The notes: a model not told the origin generated them from the sequence alone. Shown: positions 1-9,437, counted from the first letter of the stretch. The stretch is 64,000 nt of DNA from Deltaproteobacteria bacterium (GCA_021780695.1 JAJXYD010000025.1:124001-188000), one strand, 5' to 3'. Program-made: numbers and translations.

Positions 1-2
1 TA

Positions 3-671
3 GTTACCGCGGAAAGATTTCTATCGGATCACTTCAGCCGGGTCTTAAATGAGCGAAAACGGTTGGAATCCGAGCGGCAGTTATTGATCGCGAGCATAAC
101 CAGCCTTGTACTGGCCCTTGAAGCCAAGGACCTGTGCACGCGCGGCCACTCCGATGCGGTTGCCGCGCTCATAATAGATATGGCTCGTGAGATGTCGATG
201 GATGAAGACCAAATCGAAAGAGTCAGAATCGCGGGCAAACTACACGATCTTGGGAAAATTGGCATTCGAGACGATATTTTGCTAAAACCCGGCCCTCTAA
301 ACGAGGAAGAGTGGAAAATACTCAAGCTCCATCCGATCATCGGGGCCGAAATCCTCAGCCCCATTCAGAGCCTTTCCGACATAATTCCAGCCATTCGCAA
401 CCATCACGAGAGGCTGGACGGCAAAGGCTACCCGGAAGGATTAAAGGGCGGTCAAATACCTCTTCTGGCCCGCATGGTGGCCGTAGCGGACACCTATGAC
501 GCGCTGCGCCGGGACCGGCCTTACAGAAAAGGACGCTCAGAGGAAGACGCGCTCGCAATTCTTTATGAAGCCCAGGGAACCCAGCTTTGCCCGGAATGCG
601 TGGAAATTTTTTTAAAAGTCCTGGAAAAACACGGACTCGAATCGGCCGCCGCGTTCGGATGGAGCATGTGA
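3..671 (+). CDS. HD-GYP domain protein, 5' end outside the window
   Basis: This is a probable cyclic di-GMP phosphodiesterase or related HD-GYP signalling hydrolase. The frame is open from base 3 with no stop, so the gene begins upstream of the window and only its last 222 codons are seen. Visible motifs are the HD signature (KLHDLGKIGI), LHPIIGAEIL and the GYP signature (HHERLDGKGYP), followed by ADTYDAL. These are the metal-binding and substrate motifs of active HD-GYP domains. A TTG at 63 could be proposed as the start, but the frame reads through it from upstream with helix-like residues that look like the tail of a preceding sensor or linker. The input domain cannot be seen. Family assignment is secure; the substrate is inferred from the family. 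Confidence 0.88.
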   Translation, partial: VTAERFLSDHFSRVLNERKRLESERQLLIASITSLVLALEAKDLCTRGHSDAVAALIIDMAREMSMDEDQIERVRIAGKLHDLGKIGIRDDILLKPGPLNEEEWKILKLHPIIGAEILSPIQSLSDIIPAIRNHHERLDGKGYPEGLKGGQIPLLARMVAVADTYDALRRDRPYRKGRSEEDALAILYEAQGTQLCPECVEIFLKVLEKHGLESAAAFGWSM

Positions 672-927
672 TCCCGCGGCTCTCCGGCCTCGCGGGTCCC
701 CCCCCCCGGCAATACTGTTACTTAAGCTCTGTAAGTCCCACGCGAAGACGCGAAAATTTTACCCGGGAAAAGTGCGATTTTCGGACCGGTCTTCGAGGAC
801 TAATTAAAGCCTGGATCGCTCGGGTCAATCCGGACAGGTTTCCTAGTGCGTTTCTTTGATCTCTTTTTTCGCGCCTTCGCATCTTTGTATGAGCCTAAAT
901 CAACAACATTGCCAAGGGGGAGATTTT

Positions 928-1980
928 CTAAACTTTCCTGTATGTCTTTGCCTGGGGTCCAAGCTGCGAACCGGGCACGAAACGTTTGAGGAAAAGCATG
1001 CTCACCGCAATCGGAATGAAATAGTAGGCTACCCTGTAGATAAGTATAGCGAGAAGGGCAAGACTGTAATCGAGTCCCATAAGGTGAAAGGCTCCGGCCA
1101 TCGAAGCTTCCATGACGCCGATCGAGGCGGGCGTAAGGGAAACCATGGTCGTAAAGAGGCCTATGGAAAAGCCTACCATCAAGATCTTATTGGCCACAGG
1201 GTAGCCGATCGAGATGAAGGAAAACTTAAGACAAAGAAACATGAAGAGCCAATCGAAAAGTGCCAAAGTGGCCGGGGCAAGTAAGATCCCCCTGTTGCTC
1301 ATTATCATATTGAGACTATCGTTAAAGTTTTGAAAAAAAGCCTGGGCGCGATCCCTCCTGATCCAATTGGGCTTTCCAACTTTTTGACACAGGGTGGTAA
1401 CGACCTTTTCCCCTAAATGCCAGGCTCGGGTTCTAAACCCCTCGTAAATGATAGTCTGGACGGTCACAAAGGTTAGAAGGAAGGCGACAATGAGGACCAC
1501 CACCCCGAAAAGCACCTGGTCGCGGTCGGTTATCTGGTGTTGGCTGTAGAGATAGAAAAAACCCAGATATATGAACAGGACGGCTATGGTATTGGTTAGA
1601 AAACCGTGAATAATGGAAACCGAAACGGTGTTGCTTGGCGGGATATCTTCTCGCGAGAGCAGATAGACCTTGGCGGCCACACCGCTCAAACCGGCTACCG
1701 ACATCACGGAGTTAAGGGTGCTTGCCAGCAGAGTGATTTTAAAGCAGGAGGCAAAAGATATGGGCAGGCTGATCCCGCTGAGCAATTTTTTTAATACGCC
1801 GGCTATGCAGGCATAGCTCAAGAAGGCCGAAACAACCACCGTAACGGCCCAAAAGGGGTTCATATCTCCCAGATCGTCCAATAATCTATGAAAGTTGGCC
1901 TGCTTGAAAGTATACACCAGGATGAGCAGACCGATAAAAGCTGCGATCCAAAACCTCTTGCGAGTGGCTATGCTTCCCAA
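928..1980 (-). CDS. Flippase-like integral membrane protein (UPF0104, MprF/AglD-type membrane domain)
   Basis: This is a polytopic membrane protein of about 350 residues with roughly eight hydrophobic segments. It resembles the stand-alone membrane domain found in lysylphosphatidylglycerol synthases and AglD-like proteins. Such proteins are thought to move or modify lipid-linked substrates in the inner membrane, but the substrate here is unknown. The N-terminus starts with a basic stretch and one transmembrane helix, and the C-terminal part carries the family-typical SLTPASIGVMEAS segment. The start is TTG at 1980, supported by GGAGGAG just upstream. No aminoacyl-transferase domain is attached. 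The gene stands alone, 245 bases beyond the end of the ATPase/partner pair on the same strand. Confidence 0.75.
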   Translation of the reverse strand: MGSIATRKRFWIAAFIGLLILVYTFKQANFHRLLDDLGDMNPFWAVTVVVSAFLSYACIAGVLKKLLSGISLPISFASCFKITLLASTLNSVMSVAGLSGVAAKVYLLSREDIPPSNTVSVSIIHGFLTNTIAVLFIYLGFFYLYSQHQITDRDQVLFGVVVLIVAFLLTFVTVQTIIYEGFRTRAWHLGEKVVTTLCQKVGKPNWIRRDRAQAFFQNFNDSLNMIMSNRGILLAPATLALFDWLFMFLCLKFSFISIGYPVANKILMVGFSIGLFTTMVSLTPASIGVMEASMAGAFHLMGLDYSLALLAILIYRVAYYFIPIAVSMLFLKRFVPGSQLGPQAKTYRKV

Positions 1981-2225
1981 CGCTCCTCCACAATCGATCG
2001 GCTATCGCTCCGGGAAAATTAAAACCCTTGCTGCCTTTGCGGGGCGATAGATTATAAGATAAACCGGCAGTACCAATAAGGGCCGGATTTTTATAAGCAA
2101 CATTCTTCCAAAGGAGTTTAACTGCTCACGGCGGAAACCGCAAGCGAGGTAAGAGATATACCCAAACCGGGAAAGCGTCAAACCGCAAATGGTTACATCC
2201 ATGAGCGGTTTGATGCAAGGCGGGT

Positions 2226-2963
2226 CTATAAAAGAATTTCCCTAACCTTTTCCGGATAACGGAAAAAGACCTCATCGGCCAGGTTGGAAAGCTTTCCCCT
2301 TATCGCATCGGAGGCTGGCAGATGCAGGGGAAGCGGGATATCGAGCTTTTCTACCGACACAGGGCTTATATAAAGACTTTGGTCCAAGGCCGACATTTCC
2401 TGGGCGGTAAAGTTTTCACCTAGGATTTTTTTTCTCTCCAGCCCGGCAGTATCCAACCTTTTCAGAAAATTGATTATGCAAAGCAAATCAAAGTTTTTTT
2501 GAAAGGCAACGATGTTGCGGTTGACCGCGGAGCACTCGTCTACAATGTGCGCATACTCTTTTTCATAGCGGCTCATTCTGGAGTGAAGCCGGCTGTAGCA
2601 CTCAAGGACAAGTTTGCGAAACTTCGCATTTTTTGTAAGCGCTCTTGCGCGAATAAAGCGCACATGCCCCATGAACCCCGAGGTGAGGTAAGCACCCCAA
2701 AAGCCGCAGACCTCAAGGCCAAGCATCGCATCGAGCCTTTGGCGCATCGCGGGCTCGATCATCAGGCCGGAGATCCTTGCCAATCGCAGACCGGCTGCTT
2801 GCGCGTGCTTGATCGCAGAACCGGCCAGCGAGTTGAAATGTTCTATTTGAAGCTCAAGGAGGCGACGCTCGAGCAGGTAGTTCTCCACTACCTCCTCTTT
2901 CACCTGTCGCGTCAGACTCGACACCAGATCATCATCCATCAGAGGACTGCAAACCTCGAACAA
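2226..2963 (-). CDS. Hypothetical helical protein, partner of the adjacent P-loop ATPase
   Basis: I do not recognise this family. The protein has 245 residues, is mostly predicted helix with many charged residues, and has no signal peptide or transmembrane segment. It looks cytoplasmic. A glycine- and aromatic-rich patch near residues 86-100 (CGFWGAYLTSGFMGH) and a conserved-looking segment around 155-185 (NFDLLCIINFLKRLD, then LGENFT) stand out. Its start lies four bases after the stop of the upstream ATPase gene, so the two are almost certainly co-transcribed and translationally coupled. TTG at 2963 is the coupled start; ATG at 2939 is an alternative. The tight pairing suggests a dedicated ATPase substrate, adaptor or target-recognition subunit, but that is inference only. 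Confidence 0.6.
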   Translation of the reverse strand: MFEVCSPLMDDDLVSSLTRQVKEEVVENYLLERRLLELQIEHFNSLAGSAIKHAQAAGLRLARISGLMIEPAMRQRLDAMLGLEVCGFWGAYLTSGFMGHVRFIRARALTKNAKFRKLVLECYSRLHSRMSRYEKEYAHIVDECSAVNRNIVAFQKNFDLLCIINFLKRLDTAGLERKKILGENFTAQEMSALDQSLYISPVSVEKLDIPLPLHLPASDAIRGKLSNLADEVFFRYPEKVREILL

Positions 2964-2967
2964 ACCG

Positions 2968-3654
2968 CTATTTAGACGGCAAGAAATTTATAGGATCTAA
3001 AATAATATCGCCACGGGGCGGATTGTAGTCACCCTTTTCCTTTAGCGCCTTAAGCCTTACGCCGGAGTCTTCATGATGGAGGACAAAAATGGAGCTGAAA
3101 AGATCGTCCATTTCGTCGATGGGATAAGGGATCCCTTTTTCATTGACGTCGGGGATGTGACGGTGAGACCTTGCCGATACCCAGACGGGAATCTTACGGC
3201 TTCGGCCAAGTTGGGCTATTTTTTCCAAAAGGCCGCGGTCACGCCCGAAATCCAGGCCGTCGATGATGATAAGAGCCGGAGAAAATCCGGCCTGGCTCTT
3301 GAGATTGTCGATGCCCATCTCGACTTTTTCGGGACTAAAGGTCTGGTTTAGAAAGGACATGATAAATCTTAGAGGTTCGATGGAATGCTGCAGCTCCGCT
3401 ACCTTGCTTTGGGGTTCGGAGGAAAAAATATCCCGTAGCAGCTCGTTGTACCAAAGTTTGACTTTCTCCGCGGTAACGTCTACACATACATGGAGCACAG
3501 CTTGTCTGTCCAGGATGTACCCCAGGGCTAAATGGGTTAGAACGGCCGTCTTGCCTGCTCCGGCCCTTGCCAGCAAGACTCCCGTTTCGCCGGGGTCGAG
3601 CCGAAGGACCGACATCTTTTCGTAACCTTTACCACACGCGTTATCATCATTCAT
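2968..3654 (-). CDS. Small RecA/KaiC-like P-loop ATPase, function unknown
   Basis: A single-domain NTPase of 228 residues. The Walker A motif (ARAGAGKTAVLTH) lies around residues 30-42, and the Walker B strand (ALIIIDGLDFG) near 130-140. The order of elements and the short loops resemble RecA/KaiC/RAD55-type ATPases rather than AAA+ proteins. A serine/arginine segment (VSARSHRHIPD) follows where a sensor would be expected. No DNA-binding or protease domain is fused. The start is ATG at 3654 because AGGGAG lies seven bases upstream; the outer ATG at 3660 sits too close to that site. It heads a two-gene operon with the unknown helical protein. The ATPase call is firm; the biological role is not known to me. 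Confidence 0.72.
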   Translation of the reverse strand: MNDDNACGKGYEKMSVLRLDPGETGVLLARAGAGKTAVLTHLALGYILDRQAVLHVCVDVTAEKVKLWYNELLRDIFSSEPQSKVAELQHSIEPLRFIMSFLNQTFSPEKVEMGIDNLKSQAGFSPALIIIDGLDFGRDRGLLEKIAQLGRSRKIPVWVSARSHRHIPDVNEKGIPYPIDEMDDLFSSIFVLHHEDSGVRLKALKEKGDYNPPRGDIILDPINFLPSK

Positions 3655-3849
3655 TTGCATGCTCCCTTCTAAAAAACGACGGTTTCTAATCCAACCGGTT
3701 TAATGATACTTTACCAAGGGAAAAAATTCCATCAAAAGGCGGAGTCCAAAAGCGAATCCAAGGCAGGAACAATCGATGAAATTTTGATTTTTCCGTGCAA
3801 GCTCCGGGTCTAAGGGGTTAAATCTCCATCGACAAAAAGGATAGAAAAA

Positions 3850-4797
3850 TTGGAATGCGTATTGATCGGCACAGGCGGAATGATGCCCATGCCCTACAGA
3901 ATGCTTTCTTCCATGGCGATAAGGCTAAACGGCAAGCTCTATCTTTTCGATGCCGGGGAAGGCACCCAGATAAACTGGAAAAAGGCCCGCCTCGGAGTAA
4001 GGGGTCTAAAACTCATTGCCGTAACGCACCTGCATGCCGACCACTGCCTGGGAATACCCGGAATGTTGATGCTAAAGGCACAGATGGAGGCTCCCGAACC
4101 GCTAACCATCCTCGGCCCTCCGGGGACAAGGGAGTTTGTCGAAAGGACTCGGGAGATGCTCGCCTTCAGGCTGAACTTCCCGGTGGAGGTAATCGAGTGG
4201 AACGCGCAAAGCGGCAGCGCGGCATACCGGGACGAACAGGCGCAAATATACTGGGAGCCGGTAAAACACACCCGATTCTGCCTTGGCTACAGATTTTCCG
4301 AACACGACAGGGCCGGAAAATTTAGCCCCGAGCGTGCCGAGGCGCTTGGGGTCCCGATGGGACCCCTTTGGGGAAGACTCCAAAAGGGAGAGTGCGTTCA
4401 AACTCCCCGGGAGAGGACCGTAAGCCCATCGGAAGTGCTGGGTCCTCCTAGAAGAGGCAGACACATCGCTTTCGTAGTGGATACGAGACCGGCCCCCGGC
4501 GTTTACGCTTTGTGCAAAGACGCGGATCTGGCCTTTATCGAGGGGATGTTTTTGTCCGAACATGCCGAGCATGCCGAGCAAAAGGGCCACATGACCGCTT
4601 GCGAAGCAGCCCAGATCGCCAGGCAAGCGCAAGTCGCAAGGACGGTTTTGACCCATATAAGCCCAAGGTATGAAAACAGCGAGTTAAAGGGACTGGAACA
4701 AGAGGCCCGGGAACACTTCCGGCACGTAAGGGTCGGACACGATCTTGACACTTTCGAGGTACACTATCCGGAAGAGCTCTCCTGCGGTCGGCTTTAG
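3850..4797 (+). CDS. rnz: Ribonuclease Z (metallo-beta-lactamase fold tRNA 3' endonuclease)
   Basis: RNase Z removes the 3' trailer from tRNA precursors that lack an encoded CCA. That is relevant here because tRNA-Arg in this window has no CCA. The 315-residue protein has the short-form architecture: an N-terminal GTGGMMP...R loop, the zinc-binding HxHxDH motif at residues 60-65, the LFDAGEGTQ strand, and the C-terminal family block HMTACEAAQIA followed by TVLTHISPRY. A middle segment with DTRP also fits. It is a single gene on the plus strand, ended by a strong hairpin terminator. Length and motifs are typical of bacterial ElaC/RNase Z. Confidence 0.9.
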   Translation: MECVLIGTGGMMPMPYRMLSSMAIRLNGKLYLFDAGEGTQINWKKARLGVRGLKLIAVTHLHADHCLGIPGMLMLKAQMEAPEPLTILGPPGTREFVERTREMLAFRLNFPVEVIEWNAQSGSAAYRDEQAQIYWEPVKHTRFCLGYRFSEHDRAGKFSPERAEALGVPMGPLWGRLQKGECVQTPRERTVSPSEVLGPPRRGRHIAFVVDTRPAPGVYALCKDADLAFIEGMFLSEHAEHAEQKGHMTACEAAQIARQAQVARTVLTHISPRYENSELKGLEQEAREHFRHVRVGHDLDTFEVHYPEELSCGRL

Positions 4798-4823
4798 ACT
4801 CGTCAATAAGGGGATAAGAGCCG

Positions 4824-4855
4824 CAAAAGGCCCTCCGTTTCCGGAGGGCCTTTTG
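4824..4855. terminator. Bidirectional terminator hairpin
   Basis: A perfect 14-bp stem (arms 4824-4837 and 4842-4855) closes a 4-base loop (4838-4841). The stem ends in A/T tracts (AAAA at one end, TTTT at the other), so it can serve RNase Z on the plus strand and the small gene ending at 4901 on the minus strand. Confidence 0.88.
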
Positions 4856-4900
4856 TCGTAAAAACTTTAGCCGCAGGATGGAAAACCGTCTTAACGGCCG

Positions 4901-5086
4901 TTAGTCGCCTTTTGCGCCCTCGATCATCTTTTTTAACTGATCTTTTAGAGCGCGAGCCTCCAGGAGGCTTTTTCGGATTTGTTCCCCCTCGGGAGAACCC
5001 TCCGGCACACCTTTTAGCTTTTTTTCAAACTCCTCGATCTGTTTCATGACCCGATAGAGTTCGACGGCGAACATTCTTATACTCAT
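4901..5086 (-). CDS. Small coiled-coil hypothetical protein
   Basis: A 61-residue acidic/basic helical protein, rich in Glu and Lys with heptad-like spacing (QIEEFEKKL... RKSLLEARALKDQLKKMIEG). No transmembrane segment or catalytic motif is visible. It may begin at the inner ATG (5074, Met-Phe-Ala-Val) instead. It does not match the exonuclease VII small subunit well, despite similar size. It lies between the bidirectional terminator and the lytic transglycosylase gene on the same strand and may be co-transcribed with the latter. Coding status is supported by position and composition only. Confidence 0.5.
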   Translation of the reverse strand: MSIRMFAVELYRVMKQIEEFEKKLKGVPEGSPEGEQIRKSLLEARALKDQLKKMIEGAKGD

Positions 5087-5152
5087 GCGGACAACTTTTC
5101 ATTTAGTGAAGACGAGATTTCGTGAGGCGCCACGGACCCTTTTTTCTTGGGT

Positions 5153-6202
5153 TTACCTTCCGGAGTAGACCTCGTAGGCGAGGTCGAACTTTTCCCTGGT
5201 ACCGGGAGGCAAACGCAGTGCAAATCCAGAACTGGGAGGCATCGTATTCTGCCGCAGCGACGGATTGAGTTCCTTCAAACGGCTGACGGGCACATCGACC
5301 CATTGTGCCACCTTCTCAAGGGAGAGATTGGTGGTTACTAGGACCGGATCGTAGTCCGTAGGCCTGCAAAAGTGTGGGAACCTAAATCCATACTTTTCAG
5401 GGTCGCGAAGTATATTCATCGCGGCCATTACTTTTGAAACATAAACTGCCGAACACGCGGGCAACCTTCGCCCATAAAGCTTCCCGTCCTCGACGCGGCA
5501 TCTTCCCGCCGCGTCACAAATCAGCCTTGTTCCCGCATTGTAGGCGGCAATGGCCAATAACCATGAGTCGTACTGATCGTGTAGTCTTCTTAAGTATTTA
5601 GCAGCAGCTTTGGTAGATTTTATCGGATCAAGTCTTTCATCTACCCAACGGTTGACACGCAACCCCATTAATCTTGCTGTCGCCGGTAACATTTGCCAGT
5701 AACCACCCGCTCCACGATATGACTCGGAAGATCCTCTAAAGCCGCTCTCCACAAAGACAATGGAGACCAACTCGCCAGGAACCCCCTGGCTTTGCAGTAT
5801 TTCAGTCATCTGGGGCAGACACTTCGCGGCCTTTTCCAGGGAAGCCGAAAAACTCTTTCTGCCTGCACCTTCATAGAAGCGGATGTACTTTTTGACGAGT
5901 GGTTCACGGATGGGTATCTGGATTCTGTTTCTCCAGAGCACCGCGGCGGTCCCTTCAGCCGGATTGGCAGGAGCGGGCCGGGTCAGATTCTCGGGGGAAA
6001 TTTCCCCGTTGAATGAATCGCTTGGCAACGACAAGGAAGCCAGCGCCCCCGGAATTCCCGTATTCGTTGAGCCTGCCATGGCCGCAAACGGAAAAATCAC
6101 TTGGGATATTAAAAACAGAACGGCCAGCTTGGCGGAAAATCCGCTAAAGCTTGCCTCAGTTCTCGCCGCATGGAGCCCATAGAGGCTTGAATCAGGCGCC
6201 AT
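5153..6202 (-). CDS. Lytic transglycosylase (MltD-like, SLT fold)
   Basis: An envelope enzyme that cleaves peptidoglycan strands. A hydrophobic N-terminal segment around residues 25-43, ending in AMAG, acts as signal peptide or membrane anchor. The SLT catalytic domain spans about residues 140-260. It has the catalytic glutamate in VFVESGF (Glu152), the GAGGYWQMLPATA motif and LAIAAYNAG. The C-terminal tail (from about 300) has a degenerate LysM-like stretch (VAQWVDVPVSRLKELNPSLR). The start at 6202 is preceded by GAGGAG at good spacing. A second, separate lytic transglycosylase lies at 33.0 kb in this window. Confidence 0.88.
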   Translation of the reverse strand: MAPDSSLYGLHAARTEASFSGFSAKLAVLFLISQVIFPFAAMAGSTNTGIPGALASLSLPSDSFNGEISPENLTRPAPANPAEGTAAVLWRNRIQIPIREPLVKKYIRFYEGAGRKSFSASLEKAAKCLPQMTEILQSQGVPGELVSIVFVESGFRGSSESYRGAGGYWQMLPATARLMGLRVNRWVDERLDPIKSTKAAAKYLRRLHDQYDSWLLAIAAYNAGTRLICDAAGRCRVEDGKLYGRRLPACSAVYVSKVMAAMNILRDPEKYGFRFPHFCRPTDYDPVLVTTNLSLEKVAQWVDVPVSRLKELNPSLRQNTMPPSSGFALRLPPGTREKFDLAYEVYSGR

Positions 6203-6911
6203 ACTGGTTTCTCCTCACATTTTTCAAAGAAGCCCCTATGCCCCTCACGAATCCGCAAGAGTGATAGGAATTGCCCGTGAGGCTAACAGCTCATAGAAGA
6301 AAAATCAAAGGGCATAATTGGCCATTATTGATGATTAGAGACGATTGAGCTGAAAATGACCCCATTAACCCGTCCACAGGACACGATACGCAAAGTTAGC
6401 TCCAGGTTCGGACTAATTAGGCCAGGCCCACGCGGCCTGCAACGAAACGTAATCATATTTGCGTTCCAATTTCAGCCAATCTATTTCTTTTCTCATTAAT
6501 CACGATATTGCGTGTTTTTTCGCTTTATATTCCAAAATACCTGTCTTTACAGTAGTTGCCCGAAAGGACGTTAAAAACAGGCCGGACGCCACTTTATCTC
6601 CAGAGCGCCGGGACAGGCAAAAAACCAACAGCAAGAAAGATAAGGAAAGTTTTCGCTTCAGAGTCAAATTGTTCCGCCCTGGCCCGAGTTTTTCTCAATC
6701 CCGAGGCCCAGGCCCTCCCAGTCAGGAAAGAATACTCCCGTTTACCTTCCGGGGCGGTCTTGACATATCCTGGCCGATTTTCTACATTTAGAAACTTTTG
6801 TAAAGCAGGTCGGGACGCTATCCGGAAAGTGGCGCCCTCACGGCGACGGGCAGGCTTGGGGATACACACTGAGTTAACAGCAAACAACAGATCAAGACGG
6901 AAGCAAAGTTC
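6203..6911. other. 709-base intergenic region between divergent genes
   Basis: It separates the minus-strand lytic transglycosylase from the plus-strand EF-G gene. Reading frames here lack coding character. It contains a 7-bp inverted repeat (6243-6249 with 6276-6282) in the transglycosylase leader, and a strong sigma-70-like promoter at 6760-6788 for EF-G. I see no RNA gene that I recognise. Confidence 0.5.
6760..6788 (+). promoter_or_regulatory. Sigma-70-type promoter for the EF-G gene
   Basis: A consensus -35 box TTGACA (6760-6765) is followed after 17 bases by TACATT (6783-6788), a good -10 box. It points at EF-G, leaving a leader of about 115 bases. Confidence 0.65.
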
Positions 6912-8951
6912 ATGGCCGACCCAAAACGGTTAAAACTGTTTAGAAATATCGGGATAATAGCCCATATAGACGCGGGCAAGACCACGCTTACCGAGCGCGT
7001 GCTCTTCTACACCGGCCGCTCCCACAGGATGGGCGAGGTCCATGACGGCACGGCGGTAATGGACTGGATGGAACAGGAGCAGGAGCGCGGCATCACCATC
7101 ACCTCGGCGGTTACCACCTGCCGGTGGGCCGACCATGAGATACACCTCATAGATACCCCGGGCCATGTCGACTTCACAATAGAAGTCGAGCGTTCGCTAA
7201 GGGTTCTGGACGGGGCCATAGCGGTCTTTTCAGCTGTCGACGGCGTCGAACCCCAGTCCGAGACCGTCTGGCACCAGGCCGACCGCCATCATGTGCCAAA
7301 AATCGCCTTTATAAATAAGATGGACCGGATCGGTGCGGATTTTAACAACACCGTAGGCCAGATCGAAGAAAAGTTCCAGACCATTCCCCTGCCCCTTCAA
7401 CTTCCGATCGGTATCGAATCGGACTTCAGGGGCATAGTCGACCTTGTTTCCATGAAGCAGATAGTGTGGCTGGATGAGACTCTGGGGGCCGAATTCAAAA
7501 TGGAGGAAATAGAGCCGGGGCTTAGAGACGAGGCAAACGAAGCAAGGGAAAATCTGGTTGCAAAGCTTGGCGAGTTCGATGATGAGCTAATGGAGAGCTA
7601 CCTTGGGGGAACGGCTGTCACAGACGATCGCCTGATAGCGGTAATAAGGCGGCTTACCCTGGAACTAAAAGCCGTACCGGTGCTGTGCGGAAGCGCCCTT
7701 AAAAATAAGGGGGTTCAACCGCTCCTGGACGCTGTTGTCAATTTTTTACCCTCCCCTGTGGATGTACCGGCAATGGAAGGCAAAAACCCCGCGACCGGCG
7801 CTCTCGAGCAGCGCGCCTCCGATGAGAAGGCGCCTCTTTCGGCCCTTGCTTTTAAAATCTACATGGATCAGGGCCGCAAGCTCACCTACCTGCGCATTTA
7901 TTCGGGGGTTTTGCAGGTTGGCTCAGACATCCTCAATGTGTCCAAGGGAAGCCGCGAAAAGGTCTCCCGCATCTTCGAAATGCACGCCAACAAGCGGGAG
8001 AGAATCGAAAAATCGGGGGCCGGAAACCTTGTAGCCGTTCTGGGACTCAAGACGACCACGACAGGCGACTCCATCTGCGACCCCAACCACCCCCTGTTGC
8101 TCGAACCCGTCGATATCTATGAACCGGTCATCTCGGTATCGGTTGAAGCGCAAACCAGATCCGACCAGGAAAAGCTCTTTGACAGCCTGGCAAAGCTGTC
8201 GGAAGAAGACCCCACCTTCCGGTTTAGCGAAAGCGCCGATACAGGGCAGATCATCGTTAGCGGTATGGGTGAGTTGCACCTGGAAATCGTCTTGAACAGG
8301 CTTTCGCGCGATTACCATGTAGCGGTAAACGCGGGGAAACCTCAGGTCGTCTACCGAGAAACGATCGGTTGCAAAGCCCAAGCTACCGGAGTCTTCGACC
8401 GCGAGATAGGCGGAACGAGAAACTTTGCCCAGGTACAGGTAAGTCTTTCCCCAAAACAAAGAGGCCTTGGCAACGAATTTGTAAACAAGGTGCGCGACGG
8501 CTCTATTCCCGAAATCTTTTTCCAGGCAGTCGAGCAGGGGATCCAGGATGCGCTTGGCAGCGGCACGGTGGCGGGCTATCCGGTCGTTGACGTTGAGACA
8601 ACGGCTTTTAGCGGCCTTTTCCAGGAAGGGGCCTCAAGCGAGCTGGCCTTCCGAGTGGCTGCGTCCATGGCCTTCCGCAACGCCTTCGAAACTGCCGGGC
8701 CGCTTTTGCTCGAACCTTACATGCTGGTCGAGATTCTAACCCCCGATGAATCCCTGGGGGTGGTAATAGATGATATAAATATGAGAAAAGGAAAGATAGA
8801 AAACATCTCGGCCCGCAAGGCGATCCAGGTGGTAAGCGCGAGGGTGCCGCTATCGAAAATGTTTGGCTATTCGACGGCGCTGCGGTCCTCTACCCAGGGC
8901 AGGGCCACCTACACCATGCATTTTTCACACTACGATGTGGCCTCCCAATAA
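6912..8951 (+). CDS. fusA: Elongation factor G, stand-alone copy
   Basis: The translocation GTPase of the ribosome, 679 residues. G1 (AHIDAGKTT), the switch region with [11 protein letters not shown]3 (DTPGHVDFT) and G4 (NKMD) are all intact. EF-G domains II-V follow, ending in the expected [13 protein letters not shown] block. The length is slightly shorter than that of the EF-G encoded in ribosomal-protein operons. There is no neighbouring S12, S7 or EF-Tu gene, so this is probably the second EF-G paralog that many deltaproteobacteria carry. Whether a canonical copy exists elsewhere cannot be seen. It has its own strong promoter and a terminator just downstream. The start is ATG at 6912, with only a weak GGA upstream. 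Confidence 0.93.
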   Translation: MADPKRLKLFRNIGIIAHIDAGKTTLTERVLFYTGRSHRMGEVHDGTAVMDWMEQEQERGITITSAVTTCRWADHEIHLIDTPGHVDFTIEVERSLRVLDGAIAVFSAVDGVEPQSETVWHQADRHHVPKIAFINKMDRIGADFNNTVGQIEEKFQTIPLPLQLPIGIESDFRGIVDLVSMKQIVWLDETLGAEFKMEEIEPGLRDEANEARENLVAKLGEFDDELMESYLGGTAVTDDRLIAVIRRLTLELKAVPVLCGSALKNKGVQPLLDAVVNFLPSPVDVPAMEGKNPATGALEQRASDEKAPLSALAFKIYMDQGRKLTYLRIYSGVLQVGSDILNVSKGSREKVSRIFEMHANKRERIEKSGAGNLVAVLGLKTTTTGDSICDPNHPLLLEPVDIYEPVISVSVEAQTRSDQEKLFDSLAKLSEEDPTFRFSESADTGQIIVSGMGELHLEIVLNRLSRDYHVAVNAGKPQVVYRETIGCKAQATGVFDREIGGTRNFAQVQVSLSPKQRGLGNEFVNKVRDGSIPEIFFQAVEQGIQDALGSGTVAGYPVVDVETTAFSGLFQEGASSELAFRVAASMAFRNAFETAGPLLLEPYMLVEILTPDESLGVVIDDINMRKGKIENISARKAIQVVSARVPLSKMFGYSTALRSSTQGRATYTMHFSHYDVASQ

Positions 8952-9006
8952 ATTGAAGCCCATTTTGCTTGATTTGGTCTACTCTTTGGTGTAGTTTTAA
9001 AAACTT

Positions 9007-9045
9007 CCGGTCGGGCAATGCTTTTGCCCCGGCCGGATTATTTTA
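9007..9045 (+). terminator. Terminator after EF-G
   Basis: A GC-rich hairpin (arms 9007-9018 and 9024-9036, one bulged base) is followed by an A/T-rich run ending in TTTT, about 55 bases after the EF-G stop. Confidence 0.7.
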
Positions 9046-9091
9046 TTGCCTCAAGCCAGGGGCCCTATCGAAAGGCAGGTGAATTTAATTG

Positions 9092-9289
9092 GTGAGCAAT
9101 GAGGCCGAACCGAAAGAAAACATAGAGAAGAAGATTCGCAAACTTCGCAAAGATTTTCAAAAAAACGTTCAACCTGTTTTGCGCAGACACAATTACTACC
9201 TTTCGAAGGGCGAACGCAGGCGAATCAAGAAGAAAAAAGCGATAAAGCGAATCCAGCGTCGCGAACGGCGCATGATGCGCTCGGCATGA
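9092..9289 (+). CDS. bS21-like ribosomal protein
   Basis: A 65-residue, very basic protein. An N-terminal acidic/helical part is followed by a long run dominated by Arg and Lys (RRHNYYLSKGERRRIKKKKA). Its pattern resembles ribosomal protein S21: a first helix, then an aromatic patch (NYYLS, compare the EYYEKP-type patch of S21), then a basic C-terminal helix. AGGTGA at 9077-9082 supports GTG at 9092; the adjacent in-frame TTG at 9089 is an alternative. It has its own neighbourhood between the EF-G terminator and a second terminator. The S21 assignment is a resemblance, not a proven match; another small RNA-binding protein is possible. Confidence 0.6.
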   Translation: MSNEAEPKENIEKKIRKLRKDFQKNVQPVLRRHNYYLSKGERRRIKKKKAIKRIQRRERRMMRSA

Positions 9290-9382
9290 TTTGCAGCCGT
9301 GCCGGGGAGCGGACATTAAATTGTGAGGTTTGTGCCCCTGGTGTGCGGTTTTTTAAAGCCTGCCCAGAAAATTTTGGGACAT

Positions 9383-9415
9383 AAATCCCGGGGTTAAAAT
9401 CCCCGGGATTTTTTA
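9383..9415 (+). terminator. Terminator after the S21-like gene
   Basis: A perfect 11-bp stem (9383-9393 with 9401-9411) encloses a 7-base loop and is followed by TTTT. It sits directly upstream of the ribosome binding site of the next gene. Confidence 0.8.
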
Positions 9416-9437
9416 TATGCAAAGGAGATTTCTCGCG

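Noticed and set aside
698..707. Run of ten C bases as a phase-variable tract
   Set aside because: It lies outside coding sequence and away from any start, so no effect can be argued.
2002..2202. 66-residue minus-strand frame between the flippase-like gene and the ATPase pair
   Set aside because: No ribosome binding site, no family pattern, and a composition like noncoding sequence.
4901..5086. Exonuclease VII small subunit
   Set aside because: Size fits, but the conserved pattern of that family is missing, so it is kept as a hypothetical protein.
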